Shown: piece by piece, positions 35,304-43,567 of the stretch | How the letters are laid out: each line of letters starts with the position of its first letter | Position numbering within the stretch: position 1 is the stretch's first letter | Source: Roseovarius aestuarii | GTDB lineage: Bacteria; Pseudomonadota; Alphaproteobacteria; Rhodobacterales; Rhodobacteraceae | Direction: 5' to 3' | Length of the DNA stretch: 64,000 nucleotides | Assembly (NCBI GenBank): GCA_027214255.1 | Contig: JAPWHL010000005.1 | Coordinates: 62,001 to 126,000, forward strand | The notes under the pieces: generated by a model | What the model was told of the DNA's origin: nothing | The model's database searches: none | Seen by the model: the letters and a program-made list of their open reading frames with translations, nothing else | Translations under genes and position numbers: made by a program

Positions 35304-35405
35304 TGCGCAACTGTGCCATTTAACAGTGCCGATGCGAGACGCCGTTACCACCCTGTCATCTTGAAGTGATTTTATCCGGGCAGCACGCTTGCCAAAGAGG
35401 TAGGC
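35304..35405. other. Short gap after rimI
   Basis: No gene or clear terminator is visible; it precedes the candidate small ORF. Confidence 0.3.
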
Positions 35406-35525
35406 ATGGCGATAATCGAATCAGAAGAGGCCCGACGCCGGGGCAGGCGCCCCGCTATGACAATGCATCACTGCGCACCGTGTCGAGAGGTACCCGTGTC
35501 GCATTGTACCGGATCGCGGGCCTAA
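35406..35525 (+). CDS. Candidate 39-residue small protein before the TauE/SafE gene
   Basis: An ATG with a strong AAAGAGGT five bases upstream opens 39 codons ending in TAA, 15 bases before the TauE/SafE start. The product is basic near residues 9-15 (EARRRGRRP) and has a cysteine cluster HHCAPC, plus one later cysteine. No homology is known to me. The ribosome site and placement support it; the small size and lack of comparison leave it uncertain. Confidence 0.25.
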   Translation: MAIIESEEARRRGRRPAMTMHHCAPCREVPVSHCTGSRA

Positions 35526-35540
35526 CGGTGAAGGAAGCCC

Positions 35541-36455
35541 ATGCAAATCTACCTGCCCATTGCCGAAGTATCGGTTAACGCCTTTCTCATCTTGGGGTTG
35601 GGGGGATTGGTTGGGGTTCTGTCCGGCATGTTTGGTGTCGGAGGTGGTTTCCTGATGACGCCTTTACTGTTCTTTGTGGGTATTCCGCCTGCGGTTGCGG
35701 TGGCAACCGGGACAAATCAGATCGTTGCATCGTCTTTCTCTGCCGTTCTGGCACATTTCCGACGTCGCGCGGTCGATCTGAGGATGGGGACCGTCCTGTT
35801 GATCGGCGGCCTGTTTGGCGCGGCGTTGGGCGTGATGCTGTTTAACTATCTCAAGGCGCTGGGGCAGGTCGATCTGCTGGTCACGTTGTTTTACGTGGTG
35901 TTTCTGGGGATCATTGGCGCGTTGATGTTTGTTGAAAGCCTGCGCGCTATCAGGCGCAGCCGCAAAGGCGGTCGCGCGACGGCGCGCAAGAAACACAACT
36001 GGATTCAGAAGCTGCCCTTCAAGGTGCGGTTTCGGACCTCGGGTCTTTACATCAGTGTGATTCCCCCCCTGCTGGTCGGGGTCGCCGTTGGGGTCTTGGC
36101 GGCGATCATGGGCGTCGGAGGCGGCTTTATCATGGTGCCCGCGATGATCTATCTGCTGGGCATGCCAACCAAGGTGGTCGTGGGGACCTCCCTGTTCCAG
36201 ATCATTTTCGTGGCCGCGTTTACCACGATGTTGCACGCCACAACCAACTATACGGTCGATGTCGTTCTGGCCGTATTGCTGCTGGTTGGCGGGGTTATCG
36301 GGGCGCAGTTTGGCACAGTCATTGGCACGCGGTTGAAGGCAGAACAGTTGCGCATCCTGTTGGCGGTGCTGGTTCTGGCTGTATGTGCCAAACTGGGGCT
36401 GGAACTGTTGCTGCAACCCAGCGAGCTCTACTCAATCGGGGCGGTGACGCCATGA
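35541..36455 (+). CDS. Sulfite exporter TauE/SafE family (TSUP) permease
   Basis: A 304-residue membrane protein with about eight helices and the internal duplication of TSUP carriers: GVLSGMFGVGGGFLMTPLL in the first half and LAAIMGVGGGFIMVPAMI in the second. It probably moves sulfite, organosulfonates or related anions. The positively charged loop between halves (RRSRKGGRATARKKHNW) is cytoplasmic. GAAGGA precedes the ATG. Its stop overlaps the next gene (ATGA), and this pair is conserved in alphaproteobacteria. Confidence 0.92.
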   Translation: MQIYLPIAEVSVNAFLILGLGGLVGVLSGMFGVGGGFLMTPLLFFVGIPPAVAVATGTNQIVASSFSAVLAHFRRRAVDLRMGTVLLIGGLFGAALGVMLFNYLKALGQVDLLVTLFYVVFLGIIGALMFVESLRAIRRSRKGGRATARKKHNWIQKLPFKVRFRTSGLYISVIPPLLVGVAVGVLAAIMGVGGGFIMVPAMIYLLGMPTKVVVGTSLFQIIFVAAFTTMLHATTNYTVDVVLAVLLLVGGVIGAQFGTVIGTRLKAEQLRILLAVLVLAVCAKLGLELLLQPSELYSIGAVTP

Positions 36456-37225
36456 CGTGTCTACGATACTTGGCCACCGTCTGGGCGTTTATCCTGTCTG
36501 CGTCCGCATTGGGCGCCGAAGAAGAGGTGGTTCTGGGACTGTCCCATAACGAGATTTCGATCAACACAACGTTTGACGGCTCGGAAATCCTTTTGTTCGG
36601 GGCGATCAAGCGGCAGGTGGCTATCCCTGACGGGGAACTGGGTGTGATCGTCGCAATTGAGGGGCCGAAAGAACCGTTGAACGTGCGCCGTAAAGAGCGG
36701 CGATTGGGCATCTGGGTTAATGTGGATGCGGTCGAGATCGACTCTGCGCCCAGCTTTTATGCCGTTGCCACCAGCGGCCCTTGGTCCGAAGTCCTGTCCG
36801 AGGTCGAGGATTTGCGCCACAAGGTATCCATTCCGCGCGCGATCCGGTCTGTCGGCGCACCCAGTACCGTAACTGATGCCCAAAGTTTCACCGACGCGGC
36901 GATCCGCATCCGCACAGCAAACGGGGCCTATAAGGTGCGCGAAGGTGCGGTGAACCTGCGCGAATCCACTTTGTTTCAAACGTCCATCGCGCTGCCAGCC
37001 AACCTGACCGAAGGCTCATATCGCACGCGTATCCTGTTGACGCGCGAAGGCCGCGTTGTGTCGACCTATGAGACGGTGATTGATGTGCACAAAGTGGGCA
37101 TGGAGCGGTGGTTGTACGAATTGTCGCGCAATCAGGCACTGCTCTATGGGTTGATGTCGCTGTTTATCGCGATCTCGGCCGGATGGGGGGCGTCGACAGC
37201 ATTCCGGTTGATGCGCCAAGGCTAG
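36452..37225 (+). CDS. Alph_Pro_TM (TIGR02186) membrane-anchored periplasmic protein
   Basis: 257 residues: signal peptide about 1-22, a periplasmic beta-rich domain (VVLGLSHNEISINTTFDGSEI, FGAIK...IVAIEGP, RRLGIWVN) and a C-terminal membrane helix around 232-252. This matches the alphaproteobacterial family PF09608, always found with TSUP permeases. It is probably an accessory subunit of the transporter upstream, but the role is unproven. Translationally coupled through ATGA. Confidence 0.88.
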   Translation: MTCLRYLATVWAFILSASALGAEEEVVLGLSHNEISINTTFDGSEILLFGAIKRQVAIPDGELGVIVAIEGPKEPLNVRRKERRLGIWVNVDAVEIDSAPSFYAVATSGPWSEVLSEVEDLRHKVSIPRAIRSVGAPSTVTDAQSFTDAAIRIRTANGAYKVREGAVNLRESTLFQTSIALPANLTEGSYRTRILLTREGRVVSTYETVIDVHKVGMERWLYELSRNQALLYGLMSLFIAISAGWGASTAFRLMRQG

Positions 37226-37260
37226 GCCGACGGCCCGCGTCAGGCACGGCCAGGAATAGA

Positions 37261-38277
37261 TCAGGCGGGGCGCGTGCCGATACGCATGGCCATGTCCAGC
37301 ATCCGGCACGAGAACCCCCATTCGTTGTCGTACCAGCCAAAGACCCGTAGCAATCCGCCCGCCGAAACCGAGGTCTCGCGACCACACAGGATGATCGATT
37401 CGGATCTGGCGCGAAGATCGCTGGAGACCAGCGGTTTTTCCGTCCAGCCAAAGACGCCGCCGATTTTTGCAGCCTTGTGAAACAGGGCGTTGACGGTTTC
37501 GACTTCAACGGGCGTTTCTGTCTGCACCGTCAGGTCGATGCAGGACACGCTGGCGGTGGGGACGCGGATGGCACGGGCTTCGATCCGCCCTGCTAGGTCG
37601 GGCAGGACCAGCCCCGTCTGGTGTTGGGCACTGGTGGTGGTCGGCACCATCGACAGGGCGGCGGCGCGGCTGCGCTCCAGATTGGCACGGGGCTTGTCCA
37701 CCGTTGGTTGGCTACCGGTGTAACAATGGACCGTGGTCATCTGGCCAGAGATGATGCCATAGGCATCGTTCAGCAGCTTGGCCAGAGGGGCCAGCGCGTT
37801 GGTGGTGCAGGAAGCATTGGAAATAATGCGATGATCGCCCAAATGATCCTCGTTCGCGCCCAAAACAAGGGTGATGTCCGCCTCGGCACTGGGACCCGAG
37901 ACCAGAACCGCACCTGCCCCTGCGTGAAGCCCGCGTTCGGCCATCGCGCGTTTTCCGGCCATGCCGGTGCATTCCAGTACAATATCGACGCCGGACAGGT
38001 CCAATTCACTCAGGTCTTGAGTGGCGTGAAACGGGATGCCCAACCCGTCTATCAGCAACCGCCCGGGCAATGTGGCCACCTTGCCGGGCCACGTGCCATA
38101 GATACTGTCGAACTCGAACAGATAGGCGCAGGTTTCCAGTGGCTCGATATCGTTGATCAGAACCAGCTCGATCCCCGGCCAACCCTGCATTAGTCGGCGC
38201 AACAACGCACGTCCGATGCGGCCAAACCCGTTGATGGCAATGCGGATGGGGCGTTGGGGCGTGCTGTGCGGTGACAT
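37261..38277 (-). CDS. gap: Glyceraldehyde-3-phosphate dehydrogenase
   Basis: A 338-residue GAPDH: NAD-binding INGFGRIGR, the Asp in INDIEP typical of NAD preference, catalytic Cys157 in SNASCTTN and His184 in TVHCYTGSQ, and the closing YDNEWGFSCRMLDMA. Some positions differ from housekeeping GAPDH (FGWTEKPLVSSDLRARSESI in place of the usual region), so it may be a secondary paralogue with a special role. Erythrose-4-phosphate dehydrogenase is an alternative. No other glycolytic gene is adjacent. GGAG lies nine bases before the ATG. Confidence 0.88.
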   Translation of the reverse strand: MSPHSTPQRPIRIAINGFGRIGRALLRRLMQGWPGIELVLINDIEPLETCAYLFEFDSIYGTWPGKVATLPGRLLIDGLGIPFHATQDLSELDLSGVDIVLECTGMAGKRAMAERGLHAGAGAVLVSGPSAEADITLVLGANEDHLGDHRIISNASCTTNALAPLAKLLNDAYGIISGQMTTVHCYTGSQPTVDKPRANLERSRAAALSMVPTTTSAQHQTGLVLPDLAGRIEARAIRVPTASVSCIDLTVQTETPVEVETVNALFHKAAKIGGVFGWTEKPLVSSDLRARSESIILCGRETSVSAGGLLRVFGWYDNEWGFSCRMLDMAMRIGTRPA

Positions 38278-38342
38278 GAGTGGGCGCTCCGATGTGGGAT
38301 GCGCCCATGGCTAACGTATCGTTTGAGCTTGGGCCAGCGCGA

Positions 38343-38945
38343 TTACAGTTTTTCAGGGTCCCAGGCGGCCAGAACCTTGGAATTGTCGTCACTGTCATAT
38401 TCGCGCATTTCCGTTTGGGTGACACCGGGAATGCGAGCGAATTGTTCGGACAGTTTCACAGGGTAAAAGCCCGATTTGATCTGGCCGGGAAACAGCTTGG
38501 ACATAATTTCTGACGTGCTTCTGGCACAATAGGCGGCGGGCACAGCACCGTATCCCTTGGCCAGCGCGATGGCGCGTTCGGCCAATTCGGGGGAGACATC
38601 CAGCCGCTGGATGCGCACGTAATATGTTTCGCGCGCGTGATAGCGGGTATAAACATCTTCCACGACGGGCGAGATACCATAGAGCAGGTCGTTCTGCTCG
38701 GGGATGGTTTCATGCGCGAATGACCCTGCCGGATCCCACATGACCCGCTGCGATCCGTTGATCATCAGCGAGGTATGCGCCCCCGCGCCCGTGCGGGCAT
38801 TGATCATGGTAAAAAGTGTCAGGCGCTTGGGGCCGTCATGCACATAAGCGGCGCGCGCGACATCTTCGTCACTGGAATAAACGTTTGGGGTCGCGCAAGC
38901 CGCCAAGGCAAACAATGCGCAAAATGCCAGAATTAAAAATCGCAT
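38343..38945 (-). CDS. Hypothetical lipoprotein
   Basis: A 200-residue protein with a signal peptide and lipobox (FALAACATP, Cys about 18), so it is probably anchored to a membrane facing the periplasm. The mature part has LTLFTMINARTGAGAHTSLMI, VMWDPAGSF and CARSTSEIMSKLF, which I do not recognise as a named family. I chose the ATG at 38945 because of GAGG eight bases upstream and the signal peptide; the frame is open 41 codons further. Follows the cox IV gene by 56 bases. Confidence 0.75.
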   Translation of the reverse strand: MRFLILAFCALFALAACATPNVYSSDEDVARAAYVHDGPKRLTLFTMINARTGAGAHTSLMINGSQRVMWDPAGSFAHETIPEQNDLLYGISPVVEDVYTRYHARETYYVRIQRLDVSPELAERAIALAKGYGAVPAAYCARSTSEIMSKLFPGQIKSGFYPVKLSEQFARIPGVTQTEMREYDSDDNSKVLAAWDPEKL

Positions 38946-39001
38946 AAAGCGCCCTCGTCTGTTGTCAGCCGGCGCGTTAATTCGCGCGGGTAAAGCTTGG
39001 A

Positions 39002-39136
39002 TCAGCTGTTGAACAATGCGAACAGGATCAGAATGACGATCGAGGCCACCGCCACACGGGCTGACCATTTCAGGAAACCTTCAAAGGCTTGTTCCTGAGC
39101 TGTGATGTCCATTTCGCCGTGCTTGTAGTCCGCCAT
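39002..39136 (-). CDS. aa3-type cytochrome c oxidase subunit IV
   Basis: A 44-residue protein (MADYKHGEMDITAQEQAFEG then one hydrophobic helix VASIVILILFALF), matching the bacterial COX4 small subunit family that lies against subunits I/III of the aa3 oxidase. The sequence is complete and ends in NS-stop. No other cox genes are near, which is normal for this subunit in Rhodobacteraceae. Confidence 0.88.
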   Translation of the reverse strand: MADYKHGEMDITAQEQAFEGFLKWSARVAVASIVILILFALFNS

Positions 39137-39279
39137 GTGTCTGGTCCTTTGGGATGTCGCGTATTGCGCGCTTGAATTACTCTATTTGTTTTGCCGTGTC
39201 ACCCTTAAACAGGGCCTGTCTTGGCCCGGCCAAGCCGGTCATCCGGGCCGGGCAATGTGGTCATTGTCCGGGGTGAGTG

Positions 39280-39750
39280 CTACTCGGCCGGAGGCGTGTC
39301 GTCCATCGCTGCGGCCAGACGAAACCCTATTCGCTCGGGCTCGGCCTGTTCAACCTGTTTGGGCAGGGCGCGCAACAGCACGCTAAGCTGGCTGACGTGC
39401 TGCACCAGTTGGGTTTTCGTGCCTGTTGGATCGCTGCCATAGAATGTGATGATGTCGGGTTCGAAATACCCCATCCCTTCGATCCGCAGGACACCTGCAT
39501 CACTGCCGGCAAACCCCATCGCGACCTCATGTTCGTTATCCAGCGTTTTCTCGAAATTCTGGATATAGAGAATCATCCGCTCATAGGCCCATTCTGCCGG
39601 GCTTTTCTGCTCGACGGGCTTGTCTTTGATCGACTGTGGTACGGGCTGCGCGGCGGCGTTGGGCGTCTTGGGGTCGCTGTGGACCTCGTAACAGCGCGGC
39701 AGGGCGGCGGCCTCGGCCAGTTCTGCGGAAGTGCTGATGTCGTTGTCCAT
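39280..39750 (-). CDS. DUF6173 family protein
   Basis: A 156-residue soluble protein. The conserved region is about 45-150: AEWAYERMILYIQNFEKTLDNEHEVAMGF, DAGVLRIEGMGYFEPDI and GTKTQLVQHVSQLSVLLRALP. I recognise it as DUF6173 from memory; function unknown. The N-terminal 40 residues look disordered. It starts three bases after the MBL hydrolase stop, so the two are probably co-translated. Confidence 0.75.
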   Translation of the reverse strand: MDNDISTSAELAEAAALPRCYEVHSDPKTPNAAAQPVPQSIKDKPVEQKSPAEWAYERMILYIQNFEKTLDNEHEVAMGFAGSDAGVLRIEGMGYFEPDIITFYGSDPTGTKTQLVQHVSQLSVLLRALPKQVEQAEPERIGFRLAAAMDDTPPAE

Positions 39751-39753
39751 ATT

Positions 39754-40809
39754 CTACCCTTTCTTTTGCCACAGCCACGCACCATCCGCGCGTCTGTGCC
39801 GCTGTACCAAGCCAGCGTGATGCAGATGGTTCAGATGTGCAACCGCTTCGACAAGGGCCAGCCCGTAGGTGCCGCCGTCAATCGTGCGTTTGAACAGGGG
39901 CGGAAAACACTCTGCGGCGGTACGCGGTGTTTCCAGATGTGTTAGCAGCCGGTCCAGTGCCCCGTGATGGTTTTCGATCAATTGCACCATGCGCAACGGC
40001 AGGCCGGTAAAAGGCAGCTTGTGCCCGCCCAAAACCAGATGGTCGGCGCGTGCAAGGCCAGAAAACCGATCACAGGCCTCTAACCAACCGGCCAACGGGT
40101 CGGCCTCGGGTTCGGTGGGGTAGACGCCGATGTTGGGGCTGATGGAATGCAGGATTTGATCCCCGGCCAGAACCAGATTGCAATCGCGGCTCCACAGGGT
40201 CAGGTGTTCGGGTGCGTGCCCATTGCCGATATGCACATCCCATGTCCGCCCGCCTGCCTGCAGGGTATCATCCTGTTGCAGACGTGTGAAACCGACGGGC
40301 AGAGGCGCGCAGGTGTCGGCAAAGTTGAATGGCCGTTCCCCCATGCGTTGTTCCAGAATGTCGGGGGCCATGCCTGCACTGCGCCAAAATGCGACGGCTT
40401 GCGGCGAAGGGCGGTCTTCCACGTCCAGAATCAGCATCCGCGCCATTAGCCAAGCGGTGCGTGTGCTGAGCAATTCGGCGTCGAACCGCTCCATCAGCCA
40501 GCCGGCCATACCGATATGGTCCAGATGGTGATGTGTGGCGATGATCCGGCGCACCGGCTTGCCCGCCAATGGTCCGTTCAGCAAGGCCTCCCATATGGCG
40601 ATGGATTTGCGCGAGCGCATTCCGGTGTCGACGATGCTCCAGCTGTCGCCATCGTCCAGCGCATAGATGTTGACGTGATCCAGAACCATCGGCAGCGGCA
40701 GGCGCATCCATAACACACCGGGGGCGATTTCGATCGCTTCGCCTTCGGCTGGCGCAGACGCCCAAGGGGTTCGCAGCCCGTCCAGTTTGGCGCGTGACGT
40801 GGTGTCCAT
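39754..40809 (-). CDS. MBL-fold metallo-hydrolase
   Basis: A 351-residue metallo-beta-lactamase-fold hydrolase with the metal motif THHHLDHIG (His93-His98), DTGMRSR before it, GNGHAPEHL and LAGDQIL for the later metal ligands, and a C-terminal winged-helix-like region (VEAVAHLNHLHHAGLVQRHRR). The fold resembles the glyoxalase II/LACTB2 group. Substrate unknown. The ATG at 40809 has AAAGGA eight bases upstream. Operon with the DUF6173 gene. Confidence 0.88.
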   Translation of the reverse strand: MDTTSRAKLDGLRTPWASAPAEGEAIEIAPGVLWMRLPLPMVLDHVNIYALDDGDSWSIVDTGMRSRKSIAIWEALLNGPLAGKPVRRIIATHHHLDHIGMAGWLMERFDAELLSTRTAWLMARMLILDVEDRPSPQAVAFWRSAGMAPDILEQRMGERPFNFADTCAPLPVGFTRLQQDDTLQAGGRTWDVHIGNGHAPEHLTLWSRDCNLVLAGDQILHSISPNIGVYPTEPEADPLAGWLEACDRFSGLARADHLVLGGHKLPFTGLPLRMVQLIENHHGALDRLLTHLETPRTAAECFPPLFKRTIDGGTYGLALVEAVAHLNHLHHAGLVQRHRRADGAWLWQKKG

Positions 40810-40954
40810 ACAAAGGATCCTTTCGGGGGGTGATTTGGGCGATCTTGGCATTAGGGGCGCGCCGCGCTATGCAGATGCGACATATCTCATGGGCTTGTTG
40901 GCTTGCAACCCGCTGGCTCGCGTCCCACCGCTTTGATCAGGATTGCACCCCGCC

Positions 40955-41917
40955 GTGACCGCTTCGGTAGATACCCGATATTTATCCGCTGATCCGGACG
41001 GGATCACGGCGGCAGCCGAACTGTTGCGGGCGGGGGCGCTGGTCGCTTTTCCGACCGAAACGGTATACGGGTTGGGCGGCGATGCCCGGCAGGGTCAGAC
41101 CGTGGCGGCGATCTATGCAGCCAAAGGGCGGCCCCAATTCAATCCGCTTATCGTGCATGTGCCGGATGTGCAGACAGCGCAGATTTACACACAGTGGAAC
41201 GATACCGCAGATCGTCTGGCCTCGGCTTTTTGGCCCGGCCCCCTGACGCTGGTGTTGCCGCTGCGCGCGGACAGTGGCCTGTCATCGCTGGTGACTGCTG
41301 GGTTGGATAGTGTTGCGGTCCGCGTGCCTGCCCATCCGGTAGCGCAGGCGCTGTTGCGTGCATTTGGCGGGCCGTTGGCCGCGCCTTCGGCCAATCCTTC
41401 GGGGCGAATCAGCCCGACACAGGCGGCGCATGTGGCCGATGGTCTGACCGGGCGGATCGCCGCGATCCTAGATGGAGGCGCGTGCCCTGTTGGGTTGGAA
41501 TCCACCATCCTCGGCCTGATTGGCGCACCTACTTTGCTGCGCCCCGGTGGTCTGCCCTCCGAGGCGATCGAGACTGCGCTGGCCCAGCCCTTGTTAAGCC
41601 ATTCGGATGGTGCGGCGATTTCGGCCCCTGGTCAGCTGGCCTCACATTATGCGCCCAAAGCGGCAATGCGCCTGAACGCCAGTTCGGTGCAACCGGGGGA
41701 AACGTTGCTGGGGTTCGGGCCCGAGTGCGCAGGGGCTGCTTTGAACCTGTCGCCATCTGGTGATCTGACCGAGGCTGCGGCCAACCTGTTTGACCACCTG
41801 CATCAACTCGATGCGACCGGGGCCAGCATCATCGCGGTGGCGCCGATCCCGGCGCATGGTCTGGGGATCGCGATTCTTGATCGTTTGCACCGTGCGGCAG
41901 CACCACGCGATAGCTGA
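40955..41917 (+). CDS. L-threonylcarbamoyladenylate synthase (Sua5/TsaC type)
   Basis: Makes threonylcarbamoyl-AMP from threonine, bicarbonate and ATP, the first step of t6A. The 320-residue protein has the YrdC domain (LVAFPTETVYGLGGDA, AAKGRPQFNPLIVHV, PSANPSGRISPT) plus a C-terminal Sua5 domain (SHYAPKAAMRL), so it is the long Sua5 form. I prefer the GTG at 40955; a TTG at 40943 has the AGGA too close. TsaB is encoded 6 kb away. Confidence 0.93.
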   Translation: MTASVDTRYLSADPDGITAAAELLRAGALVAFPTETVYGLGGDARQGQTVAAIYAAKGRPQFNPLIVHVPDVQTAQIYTQWNDTADRLASAFWPGPLTLVLPLRADSGLSSLVTAGLDSVAVRVPAHPVAQALLRAFGGPLAAPSANPSGRISPTQAAHVADGLTGRIAAILDGGACPVGLESTILGLIGAPTLLRPGGLPSEAIETALAQPLLSHSDGAAISAPGQLASHYAPKAAMRLNASSVQPGETLLGFGPECAGAALNLSPSGDLTEAAANLFDHLHQLDATGASIIAVAPIPAHGLGIAILDRLHRAAAPRDS

Positions 41918-41961
41918 TCGTTTCGGCGTTGTTTTGGAAGGCATCCGAACGGATGTGATGT

Positions 41962-42552
41962 TCAGGCGTGGCCTGCTTCTGCCGACAGGGTTAGCGGGCT
42001 GACACCCAAAGTGGCCAGCGCCGCAGCCCATTTTTCTGAATCCTTGTTTCCAAAGACCAGATCGTGATCCGCGTCGCACATCAGCCAGCCGTTCTGCAAA
42101 ATCTCGCCTTCCAGCTGCCCGGGGCCCCAACCGGCATATCCCAGCGCGACAATCACGCTGTGCGGCCCTTTGCCAGCGGCCATGTCTTCAAGGATATCCA
42201 GCGTTGCGGTCAGAGCAAAACCACCCGCGACCTTCAAAGAGGGCAGGGCAGGGCGATAGGCCGCCTCGTGCAGGACAAATCCGCGTCCGGTTTCCACCGG
42301 GCCGCCAAAATGCACCGTGTGCGGGCGCGCGGTGGGGCCGGGAGTGATATCCAGCTGCTCCATCAGGTGGAACAATTGCAAATCGTTGGTCGGCTTGTTC
42401 AGGATCAGCCCCATCGCGCCCTCGTCGGAATGGGCGCAGATAAAGATGACTGATTGACCAAAGCGCGGATCCTGCATGCCGGGCATGGCGATCAACAACT
42501 TGCCTGTCAGGTCCATCTGGGTCGGGGTGCTGGTGAAATCTTGGTTGGTCAT
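41962..42552 (-). CDS. YqgE/AlgH family protein
   Basis: A 196-residue protein of the AlgH/YqgE family with LTGKLLIAMPGMQDPRF, SVIFICAHSDEGAMGLILNKP, HFGGPVETGRGFVLH and ALGYAGWGPGQLEGEI. The first known link (alginate regulation in Pseudomonas) is indirect, and the biochemical role is unknown. It is convergent with the TsaC/Sua5 gene. Confidence 0.93.
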   Translation of the reverse strand: MTNQDFTSTPTQMDLTGKLLIAMPGMQDPRFGQSVIFICAHSDEGAMGLILNKPTNDLQLFHLMEQLDITPGPTARPHTVHFGGPVETGRGFVLHEAAYRPALPSLKVAGGFALTATLDILEDMAAGKGPHSVIVALGYAGWGPGQLEGEILQNGWLMCDADHDLVFGNKDSEKWAAALATLGVSPLTLSAEAGHA

Positions 42553-42675
42553 CCCTCAAGAATGGGCATTCGCGGCGCACAAGACAAGGCCAGTTGCGCG
42601 CGCTGTGCGCGGTGTTGCATGTATCTCATGCAAATGTGAGTTGGCATTTGCGCGCTGATCCCGCATGTCAAAGGA

Positions 42676-43515
42676 ATGAAATGTAGATCCTTATTCCTGA
42701 CCAAGATCGCGGCAAGTGCGATGGCGCTTGCCACGCTTTGCACCAGTTTCGTTGCGCCGGCTGTCGCTCAATCGGCCGGAGATGTCATGCAGGCCCGGAT
42801 TCTGCCCGGTTGGCGCATGAAGGACGGAACGCATATGGCGGGGGTGGAACTGCGGATGGTTCCGGGATGGAAAACCTACTGGCGAGCGCCGGGGGATGCG
42901 GGCATCCCGCCGACGTTTGACTGGCGCAACTCTGTTAATCTGGTGGGGGCGCAGATCGCATGGCCCGTGCCCAAGCGCATTGATCAGGGCGGGATGACGA
43001 CCATTGGCTATTCCGACGTGGTGGTTTTGCCGTTGCGCCTGACGCCGGACCGGGCGGGACGCGACATCCGGCTGCGTGGCACGTTGGACATGGGGGTGTG
43101 CAAAGATATCTGTATCCCGGTGACGTTTAACGTCGATGCCGCCCTGCCCAGCAGCGCAACGAAACGCGATCCACGCATCGCCGCCGCATTGGCAAACCGC
43201 CCCGATACCGCGCGTGAGGCGGGGGTGGGCCGGGTGGTCTGTACGGTGCATCCGGCACAGGACGGCGGCCTAAAGCTGCGCGCCGAGGTAACGTTGCCCC
43301 ATCGTGGCGCTGACGAAATGGTGGTGGTGGAAACCTCCAATCCCGCGATCTGGGTCGCGCCCACGCGCACCACGCGGCAGGGCGGCCGGTTGATCGCACA
43401 GACCGATCTGGTTCATGTGGAGGGTCGCGCCTTTGCGCTGGATCGCTCGGGCCTGCGCCTGACTGTGCTCAGTTCTCAGGGGGCGGTTGATATCCAAGGC
43501 TGCCCGGCGGGCTGA
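42676..43515 (+). CDS. DsbD-alpha-like periplasmic protein
   Basis: A 279-residue secreted protein: signal peptide about 1-31 (ending APAVAQS), then an N-terminal DsbD-like domain with LRMVPGWKTYWRAPGDAGIPP and the cysteine pair CKDIC. This type was named disulfide-bond corrector protein. It lacks the DsbD membrane and thioredoxin parts, so reductant would come from another protein. An extra cysteine pair occurs in the second half (RVVCTVHP, DIQGC). The ATG directly follows AAAGGA, closer than usual, so the start is a little uncertain. Confidence 0.85.
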   Translation: MKCRSLFLTKIAASAMALATLCTSFVAPAVAQSAGDVMQARILPGWRMKDGTHMAGVELRMVPGWKTYWRAPGDAGIPPTFDWRNSVNLVGAQIAWPVPKRIDQGGMTTIGYSDVVVLPLRLTPDRAGRDIRLRGTLDMGVCKDICIPVTFNVDAALPSSATKRDPRIAAALANRPDTAREAGVGRVVCTVHPAQDGGLKLRAEVTLPHRGADEMVVVETSNPAIWVAPTRTTRQGGRLIAQTDLVHVEGRAFALDRSGLRLTVLSSQGAVDIQGCPAG

Positions 43516-43567
43516 ACCTGCCAAGCGCTTTGATGGTACGTCACAGTTGGTTGGGCGTTGTGCCCCG

